Part shown: piece by piece, positions 48,647 to 57,990 of the stretch
Position numbering within the stretch: the stretch's first letter is position 1
Layout of the letters: each line of letters begins with the position of its first letter
Assembly (NCBI RefSeq): GCF_000718015.1
Contig: NZ_JODY01000011.1
Span: forward strand, 1 to 64,000
Direction of reading: 5' to 3'
Origin: Streptomyces catenulae
Lineage (GTDB): Bacteria; Actinomycetota; Actinomycetes; Streptomycetales; Streptomycetaceae
Length of the DNA: 64,000 nucleotides
The notes under the pieces: generated by a model
The model's database searches: none
What the model was told of the DNA's origin: nothing
Seen by the model: the letters and a program-made list of their open reading frames with translations, nothing else
Translations under genes and position numbers: made by a program

Positions 48647-49858
48647 ATGAAGACGATCGACGAACTCATCGCCGACGGGGTCGGGGGCAAGCGGGTGTTC
48701 GTCCGCGCCGACCTGAACGTGCCGCTCGACGGCGCGACCATCACCGACGACGGCCGGATCCGCGCCGTCCAGCCGACGATCGCCAAGCTCGCCCAGAACG
48801 GCGCCAAGGTCATCGTCGCCTCCCACCTGGGCCGTCCCAAGGGCGCCCCGGACCCGGCCTTCTCGCTCGCCCCCGCCGCCGCCCGCCTCAGCGAGCTGCT
48901 GGGCCGCGATGTCGCCTTCGCCGCCGACACCGTCGGCGACTCCGCCCGCGCCACCGTCGCCGCGCTGGGCGACGGAGAGGTCGCCGTGCTGGAGAACCTC
49001 CGCTTCAACCCCGGCGAGACCAGCAAGGACGACGCCGAGCGCGGCGCCTTCGCCGATGAGCTGGCGCAGCTGGCCGACCTCTACGTCGGCGACGGCTTCG
49101 GCGCCGTGCACCGCAAGCACGCCTCCGTCTACGACCTCCCCGCGCGCCTCCCGCACGCCGCGGGTGACCTGATCGCCACCGAGGTCGCCGTCCTCAAGCG
49201 CCTCACCGAGGACGTCGCGCGCCCCTACGCCGTGGTGCTCGGCGGCGCGAAGGTCTCCGACAAGCTCGGCGTCATCGACCACCTGCTGGAGCGCGCCGAC
49301 CGCATCCTCATCGGCGGCGGCATGGCGTACACCTTCCTCGCCGCCCAGGGGCACGAGGTCGGCATCTCGCTGCTGCAGAAGGACCAGATCCCGGCCGTCC
49401 AGGGCTACCTGGAGCGGGCCGCGGCCAAGGGCGTGGAGTTCGTGCTCCCCGTCGACGTGCTGGTCTCCGCGGACTTCCCGGACCTCAAGACCAAGGCCCC
49501 GGCCCACCCGGACACGGTTGCCGCCGACGCCATCCCCGCGGACAAGGAGGGCCTGGACATCGGCCCCGAGACCCGCAAGCTGTACGCCTCGAAGCTCGCC
49601 GACGCGGCCACCATCTTCTGGAACGGCCCGATGGGCGTCTTCGAACACCCCGATTACGCGGGCGGCACCAAGGCCGTCGCGCAGGGGCTGCTGGACTCGT
49701 CCGCCTTCACGGTCGTCGGTGGTGGCGACAGCGCCGCCGCGGTCCGTCAGCTGGGCTTCGACGAGAATGCTTTTGGCCACATTTCGACCGGCGGCGGCGC
49801 CAGCCTCGAATACCTCGAAGGCAAGACGCTCCCCGGCCTCGCCGCTCTGGAGGACTGA
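48647..49858 (+). CDS. pgk: Phosphoglycerate kinase
   Basis: A 403-residue monomeric kinase that makes ATP from 1,3-bisphosphoglycerate. The N-domain has GKRVFVRADLNVPLDG and ASHLGRPKGAP; the C-domain has VLGGAKVSDKLGVI, IFWNGPMGVFE and TVVGGGDSAAAVRQLG with the nucleotide-binding glycines. ATG at 48647 has GGAG about 11 bases upstream. tpi starts 6 bp after the stop, with its ribosome site inside the pgk end, so the two genes are cotranscribed. Confidence 0.98.
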   Translation: MKTIDELIADGVGGKRVFVRADLNVPLDGATITDDGRIRAVQPTIAKLAQNGAKVIVASHLGRPKGAPDPAFSLAPAAARLSELLGRDVAFAADTVGDSARATVAALGDGEVAVLENLRFNPGETSKDDAERGAFADELAQLADLYVGDGFGAVHRKHASVYDLPARLPHAAGDLIATEVAVLKRLTEDVARPYAVVLGGAKVSDKLGVIDHLLERADRILIGGGMAYTFLAAQGHEVGISLLQKDQIPAVQGYLERAAAKGVEFVLPVDVLVSADFPDLKTKAPAHPDTVAADAIPADKEGLDIGPETRKLYASKLADAATIFWNGPMGVFEHPDYAGGTKAVAQGLLDSSAFTVVGGGDSAAAVRQLGFDENAFGHISTGGGASLEYLEGKTLPGLAALED

Positions 49859-49864
49859 ACCACC

Positions 49865-50641
49865 GTGACTGCTCGTACCCCGCTGATGGCGGGCAACTGG
49901 AAGATGAACCTCAACCACCTCGAGGCCATCGCCCACGTCCAGAAGCTCGCCTTCGCGCTCACCGACAAGGACTACGACGCCGTCGAGGTCGCGGTCCTGC
50001 CGCCCTTCACCGACCTGCGCTCGGTCCAGACCCTGGTCGACGGCGACAAGCTGAAGATCAAGTACGGCGCCCAGGACGTCTCCGCGCAGGACTCCGGCGC
50101 GTACACCGGCGAGATCTCCGGCGCCATGCTCACCAAGCTCAAGTGCACGTACGTGGCGATCGGCCACAGCGAGCGCCGCCAGTACCACGGTGAGAACGAG
50201 GAGATCTGCAACGCCAAGGTCAAGGCCGCGTACAAGCACGGCCTCACCCCGATCCTCTGCGTCGGTGAGGGCCTGGACGTCCGCAAGGCCGGCAACCAGG
50301 TCGCGCACACCCTCGCCCAGGTCGACGGCGCCCTGAAGGACGTCCCGGCCGAGCAGGCCGAGTCCATCGTGATCGCCTACGAGCCCGTCTGGGCCATCGG
50401 CACCGGCGAGGTCGCCACGCCCGAGGACGCGCAGGAGGTCTGCGGGGCGATCCGCGGCCGCCTCGCCGAGCTGTACAGCCAGGAGCTGGCGGACAAGGTC
50501 CGTATCCAGTACGGCGGCTCCGTCAAGTCCGGCAACGTCGCCGCGATCATGGCGCAGCCCGACGTCGACGGTGCGCTGGTCGGCGGTGCGGCGCTGGACG
50601 CGGAGGAGTTCGTGAAGATCGTCCGCTTCCGCGACCAGTAG
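49865..50641 (+). CDS. tpiA: Triosephosphate isomerase
   Basis: A 258-residue TIM barrel interconverting dihydroxyacetone phosphate and glyceraldehyde-3-phosphate. It has MAGNWKMN (catalytic Lys), [13 protein letters not shown] (electrophilic His) and [12 protein letters not shown] with catalytic Glu173 followed by the mobile loop. The phosphate-binding [11 protein letters not shown] and [12 protein letters not shown] close the barrel. The GTG start at 49865 uses GGAGGA in the last codons of pgk. Tandem hairpins follow the stop. Confidence 0.98.
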   Translation: MTARTPLMAGNWKMNLNHLEAIAHVQKLAFALTDKDYDAVEVAVLPPFTDLRSVQTLVDGDKLKIKYGAQDVSAQDSGAYTGEISGAMLTKLKCTYVAIGHSERRQYHGENEEICNAKVKAAYKHGLTPILCVGEGLDVRKAGNQVAHTLAQVDGALKDVPAEQAESIVIAYEPVWAIGTGEVATPEDAQEVCGAIRGRLAELYSQELADKVRIQYGGSVKSGNVAAIMAQPDVDGALVGGAALDAEEFVKIVRFRDQ

Positions 50642-50649
50642 CAGCTATG

Positions 50650-50714
50650 ACGACGGGCCCGGCCCGTCGTACCCTGTCGGGGCCGGTCCGGCGCTCAGCG
50701 CGCGGTCCGGCCCC
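50650..50714 (+). terminator. Tandem hairpins after tpiA
   Basis: The first is ACGACGGGC/GCCCGTCGT with a 3-base loop (50650-50670). The second is GGGGCCGG/CCGGCCCC (50679-50686 / 50707-50714). They lie between tpiA and secG. Confidence 0.65.
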
Positions 50715-50799
50715 GCACGATGTCGCCCGTCGCGGTGGTGCCGCGGCCCGTACCGGCGCCCTCGACACCGTCCGTCAGTCCTAGAGAGTTGGTCCAGCC

Positions 50800-51036
50800 G
50801 TGGTCATCGGGTTCTCGATCGCCCTCATCGTCTTCAGCCTGCTGCTGATGATGCTGGTGCTCATGCACAAGGGGAAGGGCGGCGGCCTGTCCGACATGTT
50901 CGGTGGCGGTATGCAGTCCTCCGTCGGCGGCTCCTCCGTCGCCGAGCGGAACCTCGACCGCATCACCATCGTCGTGGGTCTCCTGTGGTTCGCCTGCATC
51001 GTCGCGCTCGGTGTCCTGATGAAGCTCGGCAGCTGA
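50800..51036 (+). CDS. secG: Preprotein translocase subunit SecG
   Basis: A 78-residue inner-membrane protein of the SecYEG channel. The first transmembrane helix is in the N-terminal 22 residues. The conserved cytoplasmic loop is MHKGKGGGLSDMFGGG, and a second helix runs from about 54 to 75 (ITIVVGLLWFACIVALGVL). GTG at 50800 follows AGAGAG. It stands downstream of tpiA, the usual actinobacterial position, and has its own leader after the tandem hairpins. Confidence 0.95.
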   Translation: MVIGFSIALIVFSLLLMMLVLMHKGKGGGLSDMFGGGMQSSVGGSSVAERNLDRITIVVGLLWFACIVALGVLMKLGS

Positions 51037-51192
51037 CATACCGTCGGGGACGCGGCCTATCATGGGGCGGCGTCCTGCAGCGGGCGGTAACTCCCGTCAC
51101 GGGGCGCGCGTTGGGCCTTTCATAGACCGGAGCGCCCGCAGCGCAGCTGCCGCGCGATGCTGTGCAGCACCATTACGCAGGGAGTTACGACC

Positions 51193-51528
51193 GTGGCAAG
51201 TGGCAACGCGATCCGAGGAAGCCGGGTCGGGGCGGGGCCGATGGGGGAGGCCGAGCGCGGCGAGTCCGCACCGCGTACCCGGATCTCCTTCTGGTGCGCC
51301 AACGGGCACGAGACGCAGCCCAGCTTCGCCGGCGACGCACAGGTTCCCGACACGTGGGACTGCCAGCGCTGTGGTTTCCCGGCGGGCAAGGACCGCGACA
51401 GCCCGCCCGACCCGCCGCGCACCGAGCCGTACAAGACCCACCTCGCGTATGTGCGCGAGCGCCGCAGCGACGCCGACGGCGAGGCGATCCTCGCCGAGGC
51501 GCTCGCCAAGCTCCGCGGCGAGATCTGA
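51193..51528 (+). CDS. rbpA: RNA polymerase-binding protein RbpA
   Basis: A 111-residue actinobacterial transcription factor that binds RNA polymerase and the principal sigma factor and stabilises open complexes. It has the basic N-terminal tail ASGNAIRGSRVGAGPMGE, the zinc core FWCANGHETQPSF to WDCQRCGFPAG, and the sigma-interacting C-terminal RTEPYKTHLAYVRERRSD. GTG at 51193 follows GGGAG. In S. coelicolor the gene is under SigR; here GGTAA and GTT elements near 51088-51114 are only a loose match. Confidence 0.96.
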   Translation: MASGNAIRGSRVGAGPMGEAERGESAPRTRISFWCANGHETQPSFAGDAQVPDTWDCQRCGFPAGKDRDSPPDPPRTEPYKTHLAYVRERRSDADGEAILAEALAKLRGEI

Positions 51529-51546
51529 CGCCGCACCGGATGGGCG

Positions 51547-51592
51547 AACGGCCCGGCCCGGAGAGGGAACAACCCCTCCGGGTCGGGCCGTT
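51547..51592 (+). terminator. Terminator after rbpA
   Basis: A long stem: AACGGCCCG/CGGGCCGTT outside, CCGGAG/CTCCGG and GGG/CCC inside, with a 5-base loop, 18 bp after the rbpA stop. Confidence 0.85.
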
Positions 51593-51729
51593 GACGTTTC
51601 CGGCACCGCACGGCGCGGCGCCCGGCACCGTACCGCCGCCCGTGTGCCGAGAGCGGACAGACCCCTCATATCACGCGCCGATCAACTAAATTGGAGGGCG
51701 GCGGGGCCGGTACGAGACGAAGAAGGCTG

Positions 51730-53391
51730 ATGTCCGAGATGAACGCAGAAGGCCGCAGCAGGCTCGATCAGATGCCTGAGTGGACGGCGCTGGGCGCACA
51801 CCGCGCACGGCTGGGCGATCCCCAGCTGCGCGACCTGTTCGCCCAGGAGCCGGAGCGGGCCGGACGGTACACCCTTCGGGTGGGCGACCTGCACATCGAC
51901 TACTCCAAGCATCTGATCACCGACGAGACACTTCTGCTCCTGCGCGAGCTGGCCGCGGCGACGGGCGTGGCCGAGCTGCGGGACGCGATGTTCCGCGGCG
52001 AGAAGATCAACGTCACCGAGGGCCGTTCGGTGCTGCACACCGCGCTGCGCGCCCCCGGCTCCGCGGTGATCGAGGCCGATGGGCAGAACGTCGTCCCCGC
52101 CGTCCACGCCGTCCTCACCAAGATGGCGACCTTCGCCGACCGGGTCCGCTCCGGCGACTGGACGGGCCACACCGGGCGCCGCATCAGGACGGTCGTCAAC
52201 ATCGGCATCGGCGGCTCCGACCTGGGCCCCGCGATGGCGTACGAGGCGCTGCGCGCCCACACCCACCGGGACATGCAGTTCCGCTTCGTCTCCAACGTCG
52301 ACGGCGCCGATCTGCACGAGGCGCTGCGCGACCTGGACCCGGCCGAGACGCTCTTCGTCATCGCCTCGAAGACCTTCACCACCATCGAGACGATCACCAA
52401 CGCCACCTCGGCCCGCGCCTGGCTGCTCGACGGGCTGGGCGCCGGTGAGGACGCGGTCGCCCAGCACTTCGTGGCGGTCTCCACCAACGCCGAGAAGGTC
52501 GCCGAGTTCGGTATCGACACGGCCAACATGTTCGAGTTCTGGGACTGGGTCGGCGGCCGCTACTCCTACGACTCGGCGATCGGCCTGTCGCTGATGATCG
52601 CCATCGGGCCGGAGCACTTCCGGGAGATGCTGGCCGGGTTCCACCTCGTCGACGAGCACTTCCGCACCGCCCCCGCCGAGGAGAACGTCCCGCTGCTGCT
52701 GGGCCTGCTCGGCATCTGGTACGGCAACTTCTTCGACGCCCAGTCGCACGCCGTCCTGCCGTACAGCCACTATCTGTCGAAGTTCACCGCCTATCTCCAG
52801 CAGCTCGACATGGAGTCGAACGGCAAGTCGGTGGACCGCGAGGGCCGTCCGGTGCAGTGGCAGACCGGCCCGGTCGTCTGGGGCACGCCCGGCACCAACG
52901 GCCAGCACGCCTACTACCAACTGCTCCACCAGGGCACCAAGATGATCCCGGCGGACCTCATCGGCTTCGCCCGCCCGGTCGAGGACCTGGCGCCCCGGCT
53001 CGTCGCCCAGCACGATCTGCTGATGGCCAACCTCTTCGCCCAGGGCCAGGCGCTGGCCTTCGGCAAGACGCCGGACGAGGTGCGCGCCGAGGGCGTCGCC
53101 GAGGAGCTGGTGCCGCACCGGACGTTCCGCGGCAACCACCCCACCACCACGATCCTCGCCACCGAGCTGTCCCCGTCCGTGCTGGGCCAGTTGATCGCCC
53201 TCTACGAGCACAAGGTGTTCGTCCAGGGCGCGGTGTGGAACATCGACTCCTTCGACCAGTGGGGCGTGGAGCTGGGCAAGCTCCTCGCCCGGCGGGTCGA
53301 ACCGGCGCTCACCGACGGCGCCGAGGTGCCGGGTCTGGACGCCTCGACGGCCGCCCTGGTCGCCACCTACCGCGAGCTGCGCGGCCGTTGA
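51730..53391 (+). CDS. pgi: Glucose-6-phosphate isomerase
   Basis: A 553-residue enzyme of the eukaryote-like long PGI family, converting glucose-6-phosphate and fructose-6-phosphate. It has [75 protein letters not shown] (catalytic His region) and the C-terminal [16 protein letters not shown] signature. ATG at 51730 follows GAAGAAGG; ATG at 51739 is the alternative. It converges with the pentose-phosphate operon at a shared terminator. Confidence 0.97.
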   Translation: MSEMNAEGRSRLDQMPEWTALGAHRARLGDPQLRDLFAQEPERAGRYTLRVGDLHIDYSKHLITDETLLLLRELAAATGVAELRDAMFRGEKINVTEGRSVLHTALRAPGSAVIEADGQNVVPAVHAVLTKMATFADRVRSGDWTGHTGRRIRTVVNIGIGGSDLGPAMAYEALRAHTHRDMQFRFVSNVDGADLHEALRDLDPAETLFVIASKTFTTIETITNATSARAWLLDGLGAGEDAVAQHFVAVSTNAEKVAEFGIDTANMFEFWDWVGGRYSYDSAIGLSLMIAIGPEHFREMLAGFHLVDEHFRTAPAEENVPLLLGLLGIWYGNFFDAQSHAVLPYSHYLSKFTAYLQQLDMESNGKSVDREGRPVQWQTGPVVWGTPGTNGQHAYYQLLHQGTKMIPADLIGFARPVEDLAPRLVAQHDLLMANLFAQGQALAFGKTPDEVRAEGVAEELVPHRTFRGNHPTTTILATELSPSVLGQLIALYEHKVFVQGAVWNIDSFDQWGVELGKLLARRVEPALTDGAEVPGLDASTAALVATYRELRGR

Positions 53392-53432
53392 GCCACCGGG
53401 CGGCGCACCGACGCGCCGCCCGCCGCCGTACG

Positions 53433-53473
53433 ACGAAGGGCTCCCGCACCGGTGAGGTGCGGGAGCCCTTCGT
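53433..53473. terminator. Bidirectional terminator between pgi and pgl
   Basis: An 18-bp perfect stem (53433-53450 with 53456-53473, starting ACGAAGGGCTCCCGCACC) and a 5-base loop between convergent genes. Confidence 0.9.
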
Positions 53474-53485
53474 GCGTGCCGTGGG

Positions 53486-54268
53486 TCAGGCGGAGGCCGG
53501 ACGGTAGAGGTCGCGCGGCAGCTGGGAGGCGGCCGCCTCGTCCAGCAGCCACAGGGTCCGGCTGCGGCCCCGGGCACCGGCGGCCGGGGCCTGGATCTCC
53601 CCGGCGCCGGAGAGCGCGATGGCCGCGGCCTGCGCCTTGTCCGCACCGGCGGCCAGCAGCCACACCTCACGCGCCGCGCGGATCGCGGGCAGCGTCAGCG
53701 TGACCCGGGTGGGCGGCGGCTTCGGCGCACCGTGCACCCCGACCACCGTCCGCTCGTCCTCCCGCACCCCCGGCAGCTCCGGGAAGAGGGAGGCGACATG
53801 GGTGTCCGGGCCGACGCCGAGCAGCAGGACGTCGAACGACGGCACCGGACCGTGGTCCTCCGGGCCCGCGGCGGCGGCCAGCTCGGCGGCGTACGCCTCG
53901 GCCGCCGCGTCCGCGTCGTTGCCGTACGGGCCACCGGCCGGGGCCATGGCGTGGACCCGCGCCGGATCGAGCGGTACGGAGTCGAGCAGCGCCGCACGGG
54001 CCTGGGTCTCGTTGCGCTCCGGGTCGCCGTCCGGCAGGAACCGTTCGTCGCCCCACCACAGGTCGAGGCGGGCCCAGTCCACGGCGTCCCGGGCGGGCGC
54101 CTCGGCGAGGGCCGCGAGCAGCCCGTTGCCGTTGCGTCCGCCGGTCAGCACCACGGAGGCGGAGCCCCGGGCGGCCTGGGCGTCCACGATCTTCGTGATC
54201 AGCCGGGCCGCCGCGGCCTGCGCCATCAGCTCCTTGTCGCGGTGGACGACGACCTGCGGCGCGCTCAC
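53486..54268 (-). CDS. pgl: 6-phosphogluconolactonase
   Basis: A 260-residue enzyme (also called devB) hydrolysing 6-phosphogluconolactone, the second step of the oxidative pentose-phosphate pathway. It has SVVLTGGRNGNGLLAAL, LWWGDERFLPDGDPERNE, FDVLLLGVGPDTHVASLFP and the C-terminal WLLAAGADKAQA. GTG at 54268 overlaps the opcA stop in GTGA. It is the last gene of the leftward operon tkt-tal-zwf-opcA-pgl. Confidence 0.95.
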   Translation of the reverse strand: MSAPQVVVHRDKELMAQAAAARLITKIVDAQAARGSASVVLTGGRNGNGLLAALAEAPARDAVDWARLDLWWGDERFLPDGDPERNETQARAALLDSVPLDPARVHAMAPAGGPYGNDADAAAEAYAAELAAAAGPEDHGPVPSFDVLLLGVGPDTHVASLFPELPGVREDERTVVGVHGAPKPPPTRVTLTLPAIRAAREVWLLAAGADKAQAAAIALSGAGEIQAPAAGARGRSRTLWLLDEAAASQLPRDLYRPASA

Positions 54269-55293
54269 TTGGCCGCCGCCTTCTTCGCGGCGGTCTTCTT
54301 CGGCGCGGGCTTCGCCGCGCCCTCCCCGCCGCCCTTCGCGGGCATCTCCGGCGCGGTGGTCCGCGCCGTCTCGCTCAGCCGCTCCACGCCGTACTTCAGC
54401 GCGGCGGCGAAGGTGTCGTCCGGGTCGAGGCGGCGCAGCTCCTCGGCGAGCAGCTCGGAGGTCTCCCGCCGCTTGAGCGCCACCGCACGGTCGGGCTGGC
54501 CCTGCATCGACAGGGTGGCCAGCGAACCGTCCGGCCGGTCCAGCACGATCGGCCCGCAGCTGGTCTCCAGCCGCACCGCGGTCAGGCCGGGGCCGGACGA
54601 GACGGTGCGCTCGACGGGGACGTTCAGCCGACTGGCGAGCCACATGCCCAGCAGCTCGCAGCTGGGGTTGAACTCCTCGCCCTCCACCACCGCGGAGGAG
54701 ATCTCGCACGGCATCTGGTCCAGCGCCGCCGCGAGCATCGAACGCCACGGGGTGATCCGGCTCCAGGACAGGTCCGTGTCGCCGGGGGTGTACGTGGCGG
54801 CGCGGTCGGTCAGCTCCTGGATGGGCTGCTCGGAGGCGTAGGCGTCGGTGACCCGGCGCTGGGCCAGCGCGCCGAGCGGGTCCTTCGCCGGGTCCAGCGG
54901 ACCGTTGACCGCCCACCAGACGACGACGGGCGCGTCCGGCAGCAGCAGCGGCAGCACCACGGACTGGGCGTGGTCGATCGCCTCGCCGTACAGCCGCAGC
55001 ACGACCGTTTCGCCCGTACCGGCGTCCGCGCCCACCCGGACCTCGGCGTCCAGCCGGGCCTTGGCGCGGTCGCGCGGGGTGCGGCTGACCCGCTTGATGA
55101 CGACCAGGGTCCGCGAGGGGTGCTCGCGGGACGCCTCGTTGGCCGCCTTCAGGGCGTCGTAGGCGTTCTCCTCGTCGGTGACGATGACGAGGGTGAGCAC
55201 CATGCCGACGGCGGGCGTGCCGACGGCGCGGCGGCCCTGCACCAGCGCCTTGTTGATCTTGCTGGCCGTGGTTTCCGTCAGATCGATCTTCAT
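54265..55293 (-). CDS. opcA: Glucose-6-phosphate dehydrogenase assembly protein OpcA
   Basis: A 342-residue OpcA, the partner that modulates G6PDH assembly and redox response. It begins MKIDLTETTASKINKAL and contains the OpcA block DAPVVVWWAVNGPLDP and DLSWSRITPWRSMLAAALD. The C-terminus ends in a Lys/Ala tail (KPAPKKTAAKKAAAK) resembling the longer one of UvrA in this window. ATG at 55293 overlaps the zwf stop, and its own stop overlaps the pgl start, so zwf-opcA-pgl are translationally coupled. Confidence 0.96.
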   Translation of the reverse strand: MKIDLTETTASKINKALVQGRRAVGTPAVGMVLTLVIVTDEENAYDALKAANEASREHPSRTLVVIKRVSRTPRDRAKARLDAEVRVGADAGTGETVVLRLYGEAIDHAQSVVLPLLLPDAPVVVWWAVNGPLDPAKDPLGALAQRRVTDAYASEQPIQELTDRAATYTPGDTDLSWSRITPWRSMLAAALDQMPCEISSAVVEGEEFNPSCELLGMWLASRLNVPVERTVSSGPGLTAVRLETSCGPIVLDRPDGSLATLSMQGQPDRAVALKRRETSELLAEELRRLDPDDTFAAALKYGVERLSETARTTAPEMPAKGGGEGAAKPAPKKTAAKKAAAK

Positions 55294-56822
55294 GGGCGAC
55301 GCCAGCTCCGTCCGTCTCGTGCGAGCATTTCGTCCGCCTCGGCGGGGCCCCAGGTACCGGCCGGGTACTGCGCCGGCTTGCCGTGGCGGTCCCAGTACTC
55401 CTCGATCGGGTCGAGGATCCGCCAGGACTGCTCGACCTCCTCCAGCCGCGGGAAGAGGTTGGCGTCACCCAGCAGCACATCGAGGATGAGCCGCTCGTAC
55501 GCCTCGGGGCTCGACTCCGTGAAGGACTCGCCGTAGGCGAAGTCCATGGAGACGTCCCGCACCTCCATCGAGGTGCCCGGGACCTTCGAACCGAAGCGCA
55601 CGGTCACGCCCTCGTCCGGCTGCACCCGGATGACCAGGGCGTTCTGGCCCAGCTCCTCCGTGGCGGTGTGGTCGAAGGGGGAGTGCGGCGCCCGCTGGAA
55701 GACCAGCGCGATCTCGGTGACCCGGCGGCCCAGCCGCTTGCCGGTGCGCAGGTAGAAGGGGACGCCCGCCCAGCGGCGGTTGTCCACCTCCAGCTTGATC
55801 GCGGCGTAGGTGTCGGTCTTCGACTTGGGGTCGATGCCGTCTTCCTGGAGGTAGCCGACGGCCTGCTCGCCGCCCTGCCACCCGGCGGTGTACTGCGCCC
55901 GCACCGTCTCCTTGCCCAGCTCGGCGGGGAGCCGCACGGCGCCGAGGACCTTGGTCTTCTCGGCGACCAGCGCGTCCGCGTCGAACGAGGACGGCTCCTC
56001 CATGGCGGTCAGCGCGAGCAGCTGGAGCAGGTGGTTCTGGATGACGTCCCGCGCCGCGCCGATGCCGTCGTAGTAACCGGCCCGGCCACCGATGCCGATG
56101 TCCTCGGCCATGGTGATCTGCACATGGTCGACGTACGAGCGGTTCCACAGCGGCTCGAACATCGTGTTGGCGAAGCGGAGCGCCAGGATGTTCTGGACCG
56201 TCTCCTTGCCGAGGTAGTGGTCGATGCGGAAGACCGCCTCGGGCGGGAAGACCTCGTGGACGACCTGGTTGAGCTCCTGGGCGCTCTTGAGGTCGTGGCC
56301 GAAGGGCTTCTCGATGACGGCGCGCCGCCAGGAGCCGTCCTTCTGGTCGGCGAGCCCGTGGTTCTTGAGCTGCTTGACGACCGTGGGGAAGAACTTGGGC
56401 GGCACCGACAGGTAGAAGGCGAAGTTGCCGCCCGTGCCCTGCGCCTTGTCCAGCTCCTCTATCGTCGCCTTCAGCGTCTCGAACGCCGCGTCGTCGTCGA
56501 AGTTGCCCTGGACGAAGCGCATCCCCTGGATGAGCTGCTGCCAGACCTCCTCACGGAACGGCGTCCGCGAGTGCTGCTTGACGGCGTCGTGCACCACCTG
56601 CGCGAAGTCCTCGTCCTGCCACTCGCGCCGGGCGAAGCCGATGAGGGAGAAGCCGGGCGGGAGCAGACCGCGGTTGGCGAGGTCGTACACCGCCGGCATC
56701 AGCTTTTTCCGCGACAGATCGCCCGTGACGCCGAAGATGACCAGGCCCGACGGCCCCGCGATACGCGGGAGCCGTCGGTCCGCGGCGTCACGAAGCGGGT
56801 TCGCTCCATGAACTGCGGTCAA
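55290..56822 (-). CDS. zwf: Glucose-6-phosphate 1-dehydrogenase
   Basis: A 510-residue NADP-linked enzyme opening the oxidative pentose-phosphate pathway. The dinucleotide motif is VIFGVTGDLSRKKL and the active-site signature RIDHYLGKETVQNILALRF. KPFGHDLKSAQELN and the C-terminal EEYWDRHGKPAQYPAG follow. The start is the TTG at 56822: GGAGGGC lies 7 bases upstream and the translation begins TAVHGANPLRDAADRR, the conserved family start, with no ATG or GTG in frame nearby. It begins 4 bp after the tal stop. Confidence 0.96.
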   Translation of the reverse strand: MTAVHGANPLRDAADRRLPRIAGPSGLVIFGVTGDLSRKKLMPAVYDLANRGLLPPGFSLIGFARREWQDEDFAQVVHDAVKQHSRTPFREEVWQQLIQGMRFVQGNFDDDAAFETLKATIEELDKAQGTGGNFAFYLSVPPKFFPTVVKQLKNHGLADQKDGSWRRAVIEKPFGHDLKSAQELNQVVHEVFPPEAVFRIDHYLGKETVQNILALRFANTMFEPLWNRSYVDHVQITMAEDIGIGGRAGYYDGIGAARDVIQNHLLQLLALTAMEEPSSFDADALVAEKTKVLGAVRLPAELGKETVRAQYTAGWQGGEQAVGYLQEDGIDPKSKTDTYAAIKLEVDNRRWAGVPFYLRTGKRLGRRVTEIALVFQRAPHSPFDHTATEELGQNALVIRVQPDEGVTVRFGSKVPGTSMEVRDVSMDFAYGESFTESSPEAYERLILDVLLGDANLFPRLEEVEQSWRILDPIEEYWDRHGKPAQYPAGTWGPAEADEMLARDGRSWRRP

Positions 56823-56826
56823 GGTG

Positions 56827-57945
56827 TCAGCCCTCCGAAGGAGCGAGGCGCTTGAGCTCCGCCTCGGTGGACTTGAGCAGGTCGTTCCAGGAAGCCTCGA
56901 ACTTCTCCACGCCCTCGTCCTCCAGCAGCTGCACGACCTCGTCGTACGAGATCCCGAGCTTCGCGACGGCGGCGAGGTCCGCACGGGCCTGCTCGTAGGT
57001 CCCGCGGACGGTGTCGCCGGTGATCCGGCCGTGGTCACCGGTCGCCTGGAGGGTGGCCTCCGGCATGGTGTTGACCGTGCCGGGCGCGACCAGCTCGTCG
57101 ACGTAGAGGGTGTCCTTGTACGCCGGGTCCTTGACGCCGGTCGAGGCCCACAGCGGACGCTGCTTGTTGGCCTGCGCCTTGTCCAGGGCGGCCCAGCGCT
57201 CGGAGGAGAAGACCTCCTCGTACGCCTCGTAGGCCAGGCGGGCGTTGGCCAGCGCGGCCTTGCCCTTGAGGGCCTTGGCCTCGTCCGTGCCGAGGGCCTC
57301 CAGCCGCTTGTCGATCTCGGAGTCGACGCGGGAGACGAAGAACGACGCCACCGAGTGGATCTGCGAGAGGTCCAGGCCCGCGGCCTTCGCCTTCTCCAGG
57401 CCCGCCAGGTAGGCGTCCATCACCTCGCGGTAGCGCTCCAGCGAGAAGATCAGCGTGACGTTGACGCTGATGCCCTTGGCGATGACCTCGGTGATCGCCG
57501 GCAGACCCGCCTTGGTGGCCGGGATCTTGATGAGGGTGTTGGGCCGGTCCACCAGCCACGCCAGCTGCTTCGCCTCGGCGACGGTCGGCGTGGTGTGGTG
57601 CGCCAGGCGCGGGTCGACCTCGATGGAGACCCGGCCGTCCTGGCCGTCGGTGGCGTCGAAGACCGGCCGCAGGATGTCGGCGGCGTCGCGGACGTCCGCC
57701 GTCGTGATCATGCGGATGGCTTCCTCGACGGTGACCTTGCGGGCGGCGAGGTCGGCGACCTGCCGGTCGTAGCCGTGGCCGTCCGAGATCGCCTTCTGGA
57801 AGATCGACGGGTTGGTGGTGACACCGACGACGTGCTGCTGGTCGATCAGCTCGGCGAGGTTGCCGGACGTGATGCGCTGGCGCGACAGGTCGTCCAGCCA
57901 GATCGCGACGCCTTCATCGGAGAGGCGCTTGAGTGCGTCTGTCAT
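56827..57945 (-). CDS. tal: Transaldolase
   Basis: A 372-residue transaldolase of the actinobacterial/plant type moving dihydroxyacetone units in the non-oxidative pentose-phosphate pathway. It has [17 protein letters not shown] at the N-terminus, the Schiff-base lysine in [15 protein letters not shown], and [37 protein letters not shown] follows. I use ATG at 57945 (MTDALKRL), as AGGAG lies directly against the upstream ATG at 57957. It lies between tkt (45-bp gap) and zwf (4-bp gap). Confidence 0.96.
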   Translation of the reverse strand: MTDALKRLSDEGVAIWLDDLSRQRITSGNLAELIDQQHVVGVTTNPSIFQKAISDGHGYDRQVADLAARKVTVEEAIRMITTADVRDAADILRPVFDATDGQDGRVSIEVDPRLAHHTTPTVAEAKQLAWLVDRPNTLIKIPATKAGLPAITEVIAKGISVNVTLIFSLERYREVMDAYLAGLEKAKAAGLDLSQIHSVASFFVSRVDSEIDKRLEALGTDEAKALKGKAALANARLAYEAYEEVFSSERWAALDKAQANKQRPLWASTGVKDPAYKDTLYVDELVAPGTVNTMPEATLQATGDHGRITGDTVRGTYEQARADLAAVAKLGISYDEVVQLLEDEGVEKFEASWNDLLKSTEAELKRLAPSEG

Positions 57946-57990
57946 GGGGGATTGCATCTCCTACTAGTGCTACTGGTTCGTGTACCGGCG

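Noticed and set aside
51080..51120. SigR promoter for rbpA
   Set aside because: GGTAA and GTT elements fit the GGAAT-N18-GTT consensus only loosely in sequence and spacing, so no feature was called.
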